Shown here: one piece after another, positions 34,406-42,993 of the stretch
Layout: each line of letters begins with the position of its first letter
Numbering within the stretch: the first letter of the stretch is position 1
Assembly: GCA_004535795.1 (NCBI GenBank)
Contig: SPIA01000004.1
Span: 96,289-160,288, forward strand
Direction of reading: 5' to 3'
From: Gammaproteobacteria bacterium LSUCC0057
Lineage (GTDB): Bacteria > Pseudomonadota > Gammaproteobacteria > Pseudomonadales > Porticoccaceae
Length of the DNA stretch: 64,000 nt
Made by a program: the position numbers and the translations under genes
The notes under the pieces: generated by a model
The model's database searches: none
What the model saw: the letters and a program-made list of their open reading frames with translations, nothing else
What the model was told of the DNA's origin: nothing

Positions 34406-35896
34406 GTGACGCCGCTCGCCGCGCTCGGCAACCGCTATCTGGTCGCTGGCGCCGCCGGAGCGCTGGCGCCGCTCGGACTGGCGCCTTTTGGCTACTGGCC
34501 GGCAACTCTCGTCGCTATGGCGCTGCTGGCGCGACTGCTCTATCGCCATCGCCAGCAGAGCTATCGGTTAAGTTTTTGCTACGGCGCCGGCCTCTATCTG
34601 GTTGGCGCCAGCTGGGTCTATGTCAGCATCGTCAACTTTGGCACTCTGCCGGCGGCGCTGGCGGCGCTGGCCACCATCGCATTTGCGCTATTTGTGGCGC
34701 TATTTTTTGCCCTGCCATTGGCACTGTTGCGGCAGATGCCGCGCACGCCACTGAGCTTTATCGCCGCTTTCACCGCCCTGTGGCTGCTCGGCGAGTGGCT
34801 GCGCAGCTGGCTACTGACCGGTTTTCCGTGGCTCTATGCGGGCTATAGCCTCACCGACAGCTTGGTAGCCAGTTATGCCGCCATTGGCGGTGTCTACCTG
34901 CTCAGCGCACTGCTGGCGGCAGCCGCCGCCGCACTGGCATTGTGGGGCGAACTGCGCCGCCCCCAGCGCTGGGCGGGGCTCGCAGCCAGCGCGCTAGTGG
35001 TACTGACGGGGCTGGGATTGGATCGCGTACAATGGACCCAAGCGGTCGGTTCACCAATCTCTGTGGCACTGCTGCAGCCCGATGTCGACCAAGCGCAAAA
35101 ATGGAGCGCCAGCCAGCGCAGCGCTATTTTGGGTGCGCTGGAACAGCGCAGCGAACCGCTCTGGGGACACCAGATCGTGGTCTGGCCCGAGGCCGCGGTG
35201 CCAGCGGTGGCACAGTCGGTACCGACATTTTTAGCCCGTATCGACCGCCGCGCCCGCGCCGCCAACACCGCCTTGATCACTGGTATCCCCAACTACCAAG
35301 CCGCCACCGGCCGCTACTACAACTCGGTGTTAGCGCTGGGCAACGCCAGCGGTCTCTACAATAAAACCCAACTGGTACCGTTTGCTGAAATCATTCCGCT
35401 GCAGTCGCTGCTCGGCCCACTGCTAGCTATTTTTGAACTGCCGATGGAGTCGATGAGTCACGGCGATCGCCACCAGCCGCTACTGCAGGTGGGCGAATGG
35501 CAGCTCGCCACCGCCATCTGCTACGAGGTTGTCTACCCCGACTTAGTCGCCCGCCAAGCGGCGGACGCGCAGCTGCTGCTAACGGTCAGCAACGACGCCT
35601 GGTTCAACCACACCATCGCCCCGCATCAGCATCTGCAGATGGCCCAGCTGCGCGCCCGCGAATCGGCCAAGGCGATGATTCGCGCCACCAACAACGGCGT
35701 CTCGGCGCTGATCGACCACCGCGGTCGACTGCTCGCCACTGCGCCGCAGTACCAAGCAGCCAGCCTCACCGGCTGGCTGCAGCCGCGCACCGGCAGCACT
35801 TGGTACAGCCGCACCGGCTCGCTGCCATGGGTTGTCACTGCGCTGCTAATTTGTGTAATACTGCTGTGGCGACAACGCCGCAGTGTGCGACACTAA
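34406..35896 (+). CDS. lnt: Apolipoprotein N-acyltransferase
   Basis: Inner-membrane enzyme that adds the third acyl chain to the N-terminal cysteine of lipoproteins so that they can be sorted by Lol. An N-terminal domain of several membrane helices (about 10-210) is followed by a periplasmic nitrilase-fold domain. The catalytic triad can be placed at Glu262 (VVWPEAAVP), Lys320 (LYNKTQLVPF) and Cys372 (AICYEVVYPD), against Glu267, Lys335 and Cys387 in E. coli. A last helix ends the protein. Length 496. The start is GTG, 4 bp after the corC stop. Confidence 0.95.
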   Translation: MTPLAALGNRYLVAGAAGALAPLGLAPFGYWPATLVAMALLARLLYRHRQQSYRLSFCYGAGLYLVGASWVYVSIVNFGTLPAALAALATIAFALFVALFFALPLALLRQMPRTPLSFIAAFTALWLLGEWLRSWLLTGFPWLYAGYSLTDSLVASYAAIGGVYLLSALLAAAAAALALWGELRRPQRWAGLAASALVVLTGLGLDRVQWTQAVGSPISVALLQPDVDQAQKWSASQRSAILGALEQRSEPLWGHQIVVWPEAAVPAVAQSVPTFLARIDRRARAANTALITGIPNYQAATGRYYNSVLALGNASGLYNKTQLVPFAEIIPLQSLLGPLLAIFELPMESMSHGDRHQPLLQVGEWQLATAICYEVVYPDLVARQAADAQLLLTVSNDAWFNHTIAPHQHLQMAQLRARESAKAMIRATNNGVSALIDHRGRLLATAPQYQAASLTGWLQPRTGSTWYSRTGSLPWVVTALLICVILLWRQRRSVRH

Positions 35897-35944
35897 ATGC
35901 CGGCCGCCGTCGCCCTACCGCCCACCGCAGCAGACGAGGTTGTT

Positions 35945-36493
35945 ATGCCCAAGCTTTCGATGAAATTTACCCAACTACTCACCGCCCTAGGCTGCGCGGT
36001 ACTGCTCGCCAGCACCGCCGACGCGCTCGAGGTTGGCGATATGGCACCCGATTTCTACTTAGCCGGCAGTGACGGCAACAGCTACCGGCTCAGCGACTAC
36101 CGCGGCGTACAGGCGGTGGTAGTGGCGTGGTTTCCGCGCGCCTTTACCAGTGGCTGCACCATCGAGTGCAAATCGCTCGCCGACAACGGCGATAAGATTC
36201 GCCAGTTTGATGTTAGCTACTTTATGGCCAGCACCGACCCGCTGGAGAAAAATATCGCCTTCGCCGCCGAGACCAACGCCGACTTCCCTCTGCTCAGCGA
36301 CCCCGACAAATCTACCGCCGCAGCCTACGATGTGCTCATGCCGGTGATCGGCCTGGCCAAGCGACATACTTTCTACATTGCTATCGACGGCACCATCGCC
36401 TACATCGACCGCAACATTAATGCCGCCACCTCCGCCGAGGATATGGTCGCCCGCCTAGCGGCGCTGGGCGTGGCTGCCGCCCCCGGCGGTTAA
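35945..36493 (+). CDS. Secreted peroxiredoxin, BCP/AhpC-TSA type
   Basis: A 182-residue thiol peroxidase predicted to be exported. The ATG at 35945 has GAGG 5 bp upstream; an in-frame ATG at 35897, directly after lnt, and one at 35960 are alternatives. A hydrophobic segment [21 protein letters not shown] resembles a signal peptide, and the mature domain starts [17 protein letters not shown]. The active site is FTSGCTIEC, with a peroxidatic cysteine and a second cysteine four residues on, in the position seen in bacterioferritin-comigratory proteins. Most BCPs are cytosolic, so the export signal is notable. It probably defends the envelope from peroxides. Confidence 0.82.
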   Translation: MPKLSMKFTQLLTALGCAVLLASTADALEVGDMAPDFYLAGSDGNSYRLSDYRGVQAVVVAWFPRAFTSGCTIECKSLADNGDKIRQFDVSYFMASTDPLEKNIAFAAETNADFPLLSDPDKSTAAAYDVLMPVIGLAKRHTFYIAIDGTIAYIDRNINAATSAEDMVARLAALGVAAAPGG

Positions 36494-36521
36494 TGTTTAG
36501 CCGGACAAGCGCATTGTGTTA

Positions 36522-36550
36522 GTGCCGGCCACGGTCGGGCCGGCTATAAT
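36522..36550 (+). promoter_or_regulatory. Candidate leuS promoter with a palindrome before the -10
   Basis: A perfect TATAAT (36545-36550) stands 34 bp before leuS. A weak -35 (GTGCCG, 36522-36527) is 17 bp upstream. Between them lies GCCGGCC-7-GGCCGGC (36524-36544), which touches the -10 directly. Confidence 0.55.
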
Positions 36551-36583
36551 TGGCGGCTTTACAGTGAGCCGGACCCAACCGCA

Positions 36584-39196
36584 ATGACCGAAATCTCCTA
36601 TCAGCCCGCCGCCATCGAGCGCGAGGCACAAAACTACTGGCTAGAGAACGCCACTTTTCGCGCCGTCGACAACGCCGACCGCGAAAAATTCTACTGCCTG
36701 GCGATGTTCCCCTACCCCTCTGGCAAACTGCACATGGGCCATGTGCGCAACTACACCATCTCAGATGTGATTGCTCGCTATCAACGCATGCAAGGCAAAA
36801 ACGTACTGCACCCGATGGGTTGGGACGCCTTTGGTCTGCCGGCCGAGAACGCGGCGCTGGCCAACAACACCGCGCCAGCCGGCTGGACCTACGAAAATAT
36901 CAAATACATGAAGCAGCAGCTGCAGGCGCTCGGCTTTGGCTTTGATTGGAGCCGCGAGCTGGCCACCTGCCAGCCCGACTACTACAAATGGGAGCAGTGG
37001 TTCTTTACCCGACTCTACGAAAAAGGGCTGGTCTACAAAAAAACTAGCGCCGTTAACTGGTGCCCCAACGACGCCACGGTGTTGGCCAATGAGCAGGTCA
37101 TCGATGGCTGCTGTTGGCGCTGTGACAGCCCGGTGCAACGCAAGTCGATCCCGCAGTGGTTTATCCGTATTACCGATTACGCCGAGCAGCTGCTCGACGA
37201 TCTCGACCAGCTCGACGAGTGGCCCGAGCAGGTCAAAACCATGCAGCGCAACTGGATTGGCAAAAGTCGTGGCATTGAGCTGGACTTTGGCCTGCAGCAG
37301 CCGATCGCCGGCCACGACAAGATATCGGTCTACACCACGCGCCCCGACACCCTGATGGGGGTCACCTATCTGTCGCTGGCCACCGCACACCCAGTCGCCG
37401 CGGCACTGGCGGCCGACAACCCCGAGCTAGCGGCCTTTATCGAAGAGTGCGCTGGGCAGAAAGTCTCTGAGGCCGAGCTGGCCACTATGGCCAAGAAAGG
37501 CTGTGCCACCGGCCTCTTCGCCAGCCACCCGCTCACCGGTGAACCGATACCGGTCTGGGTGGCCAACTACGTGCTGATGGAGTACGGCTCAGGCGCGGTG
37601 ATGGCGGTGCCGGCACATGACCAGCGCGACTGGGAATTTGCCACCGAGTATCAACTGCCGATTGTGGAGGTGGTCAGCAACAGCGCGGTGGAGAGCGACT
37701 TGAGCCGGGCGGCTATGACTGAGAAAGGCCAACTGATCAACTCCGGGCGCTATGACGGACTCGACTTTTCCGGCGCCTTTGAAGCCATAGCCGCCGACCT
37801 CGACGCCGCCGCTGCCGGCCGCGTCACCACCCACTACCGGCTGCGCGACTGGGGGGTGAGCCGCCAGCGCTACTGGGGAGCGCCGATCCCAATGTACAAC
37901 CTCGCCGACGGCAGCGAGATCCCGGTGCCGCTGGAAAAATTGCCGGTGCTGCTGCCTGAAGAGGTAGTCATGGACGGCGTGCAATCACCCATCAAAGCCG
38001 ACCCGGCTTGGCGCCAAAGCCACCACAACGGCCAGCCGGTAGAGCGCGAAACCGACACCTTTGACACCTTTATGGAGTCCTCTTGGTACTACGCCCGCTA
38101 CACCTGCGCCGATCTCGAGGGGGCGATGCTCGACCCCAATCGCGCCAATTACTGGCTGCCGGTAGACCAGTATGTCGGCGGCATTGAACACGCTATTTTA
38201 CACCTGCTCTACGCGCGCTTTTTCCACAAATTAATGCGCGACGAGGGGCTGGTGGCGAGCGATGAGCCATTTAAGAAATTGCTCTGCCAAGGCATGGTGT
38301 TGGCTGACTCTTACTACAAGCTGGTCGACGGTCGCCGCCAGTGGCTCAACCCCAGTGACGTTACCGTGGTGCGCGACGACAAAGGCCGACCGCACTCGGC
38401 CGTAGAAACCGCCACTGGCGAACCGGCGGTGAGCAACGGCAGCTGTAAAATGTCTAAGTCCAAAAACAACGGCGTCGACCCGCAGTCCGCAGTCGACCGC
38501 TATGGCGCCGACACCGTGCGGCTGTTCACTATGTTCGCCGCTCCCCCCGAGCAGACCTTGGAGTGGAACGACGAGGGTGTTGCCGGCGCCCAGCGGTTTT
38601 TGCGCAAACTACACAAGCTGGTCTGTGAGCACCTTGCCGCCAGCGCCGGGCAGAGCGTTGATGCTGCGGCACTGCACGGCTCACAGCTGCCGCTCGCTAC
38701 CGCGCTCAGTGACCTGCGCCGCAAGACCCACCAGACCATCGCCAAAGTAGGCGACGACTACGGCCGCCGCCAGACCTTTAACACCGCCATCGCCGCTGTT
38801 ATGGAGCTGCTCAACGAAGTGGCGCGACTCAACCGCGACGAACCGCAAGCACTGAGCGTGGAGCGCGAGGCGCTCGAGGCAGCGCTGCTGCTGCTGGCAC
38901 CGATCACCCCGCACCTCTGCCACCATTTGTGGCTGCAGCTCGGCCACCCTCAGACCATCACCGACACGCTGTGGCCGCGGGTCGATGACAGCGCACTGGC
39001 ACAATCCAGCATCACTCTGGTTGTTCAGGTTAACGGCAAAGTGCGCGGCAAGATTGATGCCCCGGCGGCGGCCGACCAAGCACAGCTGCAACAGTTGGCG
39101 TTGGCCTGCCCACCGGTACAGAAATTTCTCGACGGCGTCACGGTGCGCAAAGTGATCGTGGTGCCGGGCAAATTAATCAGCATTGTCGCCAACTGA
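36584..39196 (+). CDS. leuS: Leucyl-tRNA synthetase
   Basis: Class Ia synthetase that charges tRNA-Leu. The HIGH motif appears as [10 protein letters not shown] (about 46-55) and the KMSKS loop as KMSKSKNNG (about 622-630). The CP1 editing domain lies between them (about 225-420), and an anticodon-binding helical domain and a small C-terminal domain ([12 protein letters not shown]) follow. Length 870 versus 860 in E. coli. It starts an operon-like run with lptE and holA, the arrangement seen in E. coli (leuS-lptE-holA). Confidence 0.97.
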   Translation: MTEISYQPAAIEREAQNYWLENATFRAVDNADREKFYCLAMFPYPSGKLHMGHVRNYTISDVIARYQRMQGKNVLHPMGWDAFGLPAENAALANNTAPAGWTYENIKYMKQQLQALGFGFDWSRELATCQPDYYKWEQWFFTRLYEKGLVYKKTSAVNWCPNDATVLANEQVIDGCCWRCDSPVQRKSIPQWFIRITDYAEQLLDDLDQLDEWPEQVKTMQRNWIGKSRGIELDFGLQQPIAGHDKISVYTTRPDTLMGVTYLSLATAHPVAAALAADNPELAAFIEECAGQKVSEAELATMAKKGCATGLFASHPLTGEPIPVWVANYVLMEYGSGAVMAVPAHDQRDWEFATEYQLPIVEVVSNSAVESDLSRAAMTEKGQLINSGRYDGLDFSGAFEAIAADLDAAAAGRVTTHYRLRDWGVSRQRYWGAPIPMYNLADGSEIPVPLEKLPVLLPEEVVMDGVQSPIKADPAWRQSHHNGQPVERETDTFDTFMESSWYYARYTCADLEGAMLDPNRANYWLPVDQYVGGIEHAILHLLYARFFHKLMRDEGLVASDEPFKKLLCQGMVLADSYYKLVDGRRQWLNPSDVTVVRDDKGRPHSAVETATGEPAVSNGSCKMSKSKNNGVDPQSAVDRYGADTVRLFTMFAAPPEQTLEWNDEGVAGAQRFLRKLHKLVCEHLAASAGQSVDAAALHGSQLPLATALSDLRRKTHQTIAKVGDDYGRRQTFNTAIAAVMELLNEVARLNRDEPQALSVEREALEAALLLLAPITPHLCHHLWLQLGHPQTITDTLWPRVDDSALAQSSITLVVQVNGKVRGKIDAPAAADQAQLQQLALACPPVQKFLDGVTVRKVIVVPGKLISIVAN

Positions 39197-39243
39197 CGGA
39201 GTGACCGCCGCTGGCGGTGACTGCCACAACACAAGGAGAAACT

Positions 39244-39738
39244 GTGCCCGCTCTCAATGGTAAAATTTTACTCGCCGCGCTCGCGCTGGTACTGCTTTGC
39301 GGCTGTGGCTGGCAGCTGCGCGGCGCCTCGCTGCAGGGTCAAGGCGTTACGGCAGTCGCCATCCAAGCGGAGGACCGCCACCGCCAACTGGCGCTGCTGC
39401 TGGAGCGGGCGCTGACGCCCCTGGTCGCTGTCAACGCCGCGGCCAATAGCCACACCATCGTCGTCGAGCAGTTCACCGCCGCGAGCCGGCTCGCCACAGT
39501 TAGTGCGACCGTTCGCAGCGCTGAAGAGCAGCTCAATATGGCGCTGACCTTCTCGTTTAAACGCGGCGACGACTATCTGATCCGCTCGCAAACAGTGCGG
39601 CTTGAGCGGCTCTATCGCAATGTCGAAACCGATATCCTGGCCTCTAAAAACGAGCGCCGTCAGGTCGAACGGGAGATGCGACAGGCGCTGGTTGAACAAC
39701 TGGTGCGGCAGATTGCCGCCCACCGCAGCGGGGGCTGA
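39244..39738 (+). CDS. lptE: LPS-assembly lipoprotein LptE
   Basis: Outer-membrane lipoprotein that sits inside the LptD barrel and helps to insert LPS. The start is GTG 39244 with AAGGAG 5 bp upstream; an ATG-like extension to 39217 is not supported. The signal peptide ends in LLCG-C, and the mature part begins GWQLRGA, as in E. coli LptE (GWHLRD). Length 164, shorter than the E. coli protein (193). Its partner LptD is encoded 3.2 kb downstream. Confidence 0.9.
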   Translation: MPALNGKILLAALALVLLCGCGWQLRGASLQGQGVTAVAIQAEDRHRQLALLLERALTPLVAVNAAANSHTIVVEQFTAASRLATVSATVRSAEEQLNMALTFSFKRGDDYLIRSQTVRLERLYRNVETDILASKNERRQVEREMRQALVEQLVRQIAAHRSGG

Positions 39739-39765
39739 AGTGCTGCCCGGGGCGCGGTCGAGCCG

Positions 39766-40803
39766 GTGAAGATCTACGCCGACAAATTGGCGGCAACCCT
39801 GCGCGGCCAGCTGCTGCCTGCCTATTTGGTCAGTGGCGACGAGCCGCTGTTGGTGCAAGAGGCCGCCGACGCGGTGCGCAGCGCTGCTCGCGGCGCCGAC
39901 TACAGCCAACGCGAACTTTTCCACTGCGACGCCGGTTTCAGTTGGGAGACGCTCTACCACGAGGCCAGCGCGCTGTCGCTGTTTGCCAATCGCAAGATTA
40001 TTGAGCTGCGCCTCACCGGCAAACCCAGCGACAAAGGTGAGGCGATCACCGAGCTGCTCGCTCGCCCCAACCCCGATCAACTATTGTTGGTGGTGGCTGG
40101 CAAGCTGGATAAAAGCCAGCTCAACGCCGGCTGGGTGAAAGCGATCGACGCGGTCGGCGCAGTGGTGCAAGCCCCTGCCGTCACGGCTGCGCAGTTGCCG
40201 CGGTTTATCCAGCAGCGGCTAAAGCAGGCCGGCGTCAGCGTTAACGAAGAGGCGGCGGCGCTGCTTGCCGAGCGCGTTGAGGGCAACCTGCTGGCCGCGG
40301 TGCAGGAGATTGAAAAGCTCAAACTGCTGGCTAACGACGGCCATATCGATGCGCAAACACTCTCTAACGTGGTCGCTGACAGCGCCCGCTACAATACCTG
40401 GGAGTTTATCGACCGCATGCTGTTAGGCGACACTCAGGCGGTGGCGCGCTCGCTGCGCGGCATGCGCGCCGAGGGGGTGGAGTTGCTGCCGCTGCTGTGG
40501 GCGATCGGCCGCGATCTGCGCAGCTTGGCGCAGGCCGCCGAGCTCACCGAGCGCGGTATGGCCAGCGAGGCAGCCTTGAGTAAAGTCGGCGTCTGGTCGA
40601 GCCGTATGGCGCCGATGAAACGCGCTTTGCAGCGCAACCGGCCGGCGCAACTGCGCATGTATCTGCACCAACTGGCCGCCATCGACCGCGCCGCTAAAGG
40701 GATCCGTCACAGCGACGGTTGGCAAGAGCTACTGACGCTGACCCTAGCGCTGGCAGGCACCGCACCGCTGACACCGGCCACCATCAAAACAGAGCTCAGC
40801 TGA
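39766..40803 (+). CDS. holA: DNA polymerase III delta subunit
   Basis: Subunit of the clamp loader that opens the beta sliding clamp. Three domains of the AAA+-like fold are expected; the N-terminus MKIYADKLAATLRGQLLPAYLVSGDEPLLVQEAAD is characteristic and contains the beta-binding segment (SLFANRKIIELRL lies nearby at about 73-85). Length 345 versus 343 in E. coli. The start is GTG. The stop overlaps the 3' end of the convergent vanZ-like gene by 8 bp. Confidence 0.94.
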   Translation: MKIYADKLAATLRGQLLPAYLVSGDEPLLVQEAADAVRSAARGADYSQRELFHCDAGFSWETLYHEASALSLFANRKIIELRLTGKPSDKGEAITELLARPNPDQLLLVVAGKLDKSQLNAGWVKAIDAVGAVVQAPAVTAAQLPRFIQQRLKQAGVSVNEEAAALLAERVEGNLLAAVQEIEKLKLLANDGHIDAQTLSNVVADSARYNTWEFIDRMLLGDTQAVARSLRGMRAEGVELLPLLWAIGRDLRSLAQAAELTERGMASEAALSKVGVWSSRMAPMKRALQRNRPAQLRMYLHQLAAIDRAAKGIRHSDGWQELLTLTLALAGTAPLTPATIKTELS

Positions 40804-41143
40804 GGCGGCGACAGAGCGCAAACAGTACCAGTCCCGCCGCGATACCAGAGGCGTTGGCGACCACATCCAGCCATTCGGCGAAGCGATACCCAAAGTAACC
40901 CTGCAGTAGTTCAATAACAACACCAAACAGCAGCAGAGCCAACCCTAGCCACCACAGCGGCCATTGACGCGTGGTGGCCAGAGCGCCGACCAGCGCCAAT
41001 CCAGTGTAGGCGAGAAAGTGCTGCAGCTTGTCGTTGACCGCTAGACCCGGCGTCGCATTGAGCGGCAGCAGTGAGGCCACCGCCACAGCGACGAGCAGTA
41101 GCCCAAACAGCCAAAGATAAGCTCTGCGCAGCGCCGGGCTCAC
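40796..41143 (-). CDS. VanZ-like membrane protein
   Basis: A 115-residue inner-membrane protein with four hydrophobic segments (about 8-26, 44-58, 63-82, 95-111). The pattern NDKLQHFLAYTGLALV and ELLQGYFGYRFAEWLDVVANASGI is the VanZ family signature (conserved Asp/His and RxxxxxDxxxNxxG). The family name comes from teicoplanin resistance in Enterococcus, but most members have no known role, and this is no evidence for antibiotic resistance. The start is GTG, overlapping the murU stop by 4 bp (GTGA), so it is probably co-translated with murU. Confidence 0.85.
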   Translation of the reverse strand: MSPALRRAYLWLFGLLLVAVAVASLLPLNATPGLAVNDKLQHFLAYTGLALVGALATTRQWPLWWLGLALLLFGVVIELLQGYFGYRFAEWLDVVANASGIAAGLVLFALCRRLS

Positions 41144-41829
41144 CGCTCAACACTCTGCTGCAATGCCGCGTAGCGCTCTGGGGTGCCGACATCGCACCAG
41201 CTGCCGCGCCAGTGTTGGCCGATAACCTGCTGTTGCGCCAGCAGCGGCAACAACAGCTCGCGCAGCGGCAGTGGCTCGCTGCCGCTGCGCGCAGCTCGCG
41301 CGGCAAAGGGCGCCGGCCGCCACAGACTGATCCCGCTAAAGGTCAGTTTGGCGCCACTGCCGGCAGTGCTGACGACGCCGTCACGCAGATAAAAGTCGCC
41401 CTGCGGATGGTGCGCGGGGTTGTCCACCATCACCAGACTAGCGACGCACTCCTCGCGCAGTAACGACTGCTGCGCGATCAGCTGCGCCAGCGGGAAATCG
41501 CTGTAGATATCGCCGTTAATCAGCAGAAACGGCTCCTCGCCGAGCAGTGGCAGCGCCTGCATGACCGCACCGGCAGTCTCCAGCGGCTGCGCCTCCGGCG
41601 ACCAAGCGATGGAGATCCCCCAGCGACTGCCATCGCCAAAATAATCCAACAGCTGCTCACCGAGCCAACTGCGGTTGATCACCAGCTCGGCAATACCGGC
41701 CGCCGCCAACCGCAGCAAGCTGTGCTCGAGCAGCGGCCGCCCGGCGACCGGCAGCAGCGGCTTGGGAGTGGTCAAGGTCAACGGGCGCATCCGCCGGCCC
41801 TCGCCGGCTGCAAGCAACATCGCCTTCAT
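41140..41829 (-). CDS. murU: N-acetylmuramate alpha-1-phosphate uridylyltransferase MurU
   Basis: Nucleotidyltransferase that makes UDP-MurNAc from MurNAc-1-phosphate in the recycling pathway that bypasses de novo synthesis and fosfomycin-sensitive MurA. The N-terminus MKAMLLAAGEGRRMRPLTLTTPKPLLPVAGRPLLEH is the sugar-nucleotidyltransferase loop, with the catalytic Lys in TPKPLLPV; LLINGDIYSDF carries the metal-binding Asp. Length 229, similar to Pseudomonas putida MurU. It overlaps amgK by 4 bp. The genes would work in sequence: AmgK, then MurU. Confidence 0.9.
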   Translation of the reverse strand: MKAMLLAAGEGRRMRPLTLTTPKPLLPVAGRPLLEHSLLRLAAAGIAELVINRSWLGEQLLDYFGDGSRWGISIAWSPEAQPLETAGAVMQALPLLGEEPFLLINGDIYSDFPLAQLIAQQSLLREECVASLVMVDNPAHHPQGDFYLRDGVVSTAGSGAKLTFSGISLWRPAPFAARAARSGSEPLPLRELLLPLLAQQQVIGQHWRGSWCDVGTPERYAALQQSVER

Positions 41830-42869
41830 CGGCGCTCCTCCGCGCTTGGGTACCAGTGCTGGCGCTGGATAGACGGCATCAACCGCTGCTCAAACCACTG
41901 CGCAAAAGGCTGCAACGCCGGGTAGCGCCGCGCAGTCTCGAGCGTGTAGTGAATGACCAGCGGCAGCGCTTGCAGGTACTGTGGTTTGCCATCGCGCAGC
42001 GCCAACCGGGCAAAAATACCCAGCACTTTGATATGTCGCTGCAAACCAATCCAGTCAAAACCCTGACGAAACTGCGCCAAGGTCGGCGCGCTCTGGCGCA
42101 CGGCGATCACCGCCGCGTAGTAGTCGGCTACTGCAGCGTCGACGGTCGCCTCGGGCCACTGCCAGTAGCAGTCTTTTAGCAGCGACACCAAGTCGTAATT
42201 GAGCGGCCCCACCAGGGCGTCTTGATAATCGATAAGACCGATGCCGGCATCGGCACCGCCACTGGCTAACATCAGGTTGCGGCAGTGAAAATCGCGGTGC
42301 ACAAAGCCCTGCGGCTGAGCCAGTGCGCTCTCGACCAACTGCCCGAACAGCGCTGCCAACAGCTCGCGCTCGCGCGCCGAGAGTGGCAGCGCCAGCAGCG
42401 CAGAGACAAACCAGTCGGCGAACAGCGCCATCTCGTCCTGCAATCGCACCTCGTCGTAGCGCGGCAGCCACGCCAGCTGCGCCGCATCGATCGCCGCCAA
42501 GGCCGGCAGCAGCGCCAGACCGCGCTGCAGCGCTTCACTGCCGCGCTCAGCGTAAGTCGCCCGCAGCGGTTCGGCGCCGAGATGCTGCAACAACATAAAC
42601 CCGCGACTAAAATCGACCGCGTAGATCTTTGGTACCGGCAACTGGTTGGCCGCCAACAGCTGCGTGACAGCGACAAAGGTGCGGTTGGGCTCGCTGTGCG
42701 GGGGGCTGTAGACCGCCAGGTAACGGCGCTCGGCGGCCAGCTCATAGTAGCGGCGCTGACCGGCGTCGCCCGGCAGCGGCCGCAGCGGCAGAACTGCCGC
42801 ACTGTCTGGCAACTGTTGCAGCAACCACGCTGCGAGCGCCTCGCTGTGCCGATCTGGACGGCTCTCCAT
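41826..42869 (-). CDS. amgK: N-acetylmuramate/N-acetylglucosamine kinase AmgK
   Basis: Anomeric sugar kinase of the MurNAc recycling shunt, making MurNAc-1-phosphate. Aminoglycoside-phosphotransferase fold: the catalytic loop is FVHRDFHCRNLML (Asp and Asn), and the metal-binding loop is GLIDYQDALVGPLNYDL. Length 347. The ATG at 42869 is favoured by GGGGAGGAG upstream; an in-frame start at 42899 adds ten residues without such a site. It is divergent from lptD with 124 bp between, holding a possible minus-strand -10 (TAGAAT, 42911-42916). Confidence 0.9.
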   Translation of the reverse strand: MESRPDRHSEALAAWLLQQLPDSAAVLPLRPLPGDAGQRRYYELAAERRYLAVYSPPHSEPNRTFVAVTQLLAANQLPVPKIYAVDFSRGFMLLQHLGAEPLRATYAERGSEALQRGLALLPALAAIDAAQLAWLPRYDEVRLQDEMALFADWFVSALLALPLSARERELLAALFGQLVESALAQPQGFVHRDFHCRNLMLASGGADAGIGLIDYQDALVGPLNYDLVSLLKDCYWQWPEATVDAAVADYYAAVIAVRQSAPTLAQFRQGFDWIGLQRHIKVLGIFARLALRDGKPQYLQALPLVIHYTLETARRYPALQPFAQWFEQRLMPSIQRQHWYPSAEERR

Positions 42870-42993
42870 GCTCCTCCCCAAGGCCCCTACGGCCGGCAAA
42901 ATAGAAGCCGATTCTACCCGAATTGGCTGCCCAGAACCCTACCGCAGCGGCAAATATCAGTTAAAATGACTGACAGACTATAAGGATCAACTT

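Noticed and set aside
40796..41143. VanZ as glycopeptide resistance
   Set aside because: Only the family fold is shared; no vanA/vanH/vanX genes are nearby and the organism is Gram-negative.
42870..42993. A sigma-E promoter for lptD-surA, as in E. coli
   Set aside because: GAACCC is present, but no matching -10 lies at 15-17 bp; the match is too poor to call.
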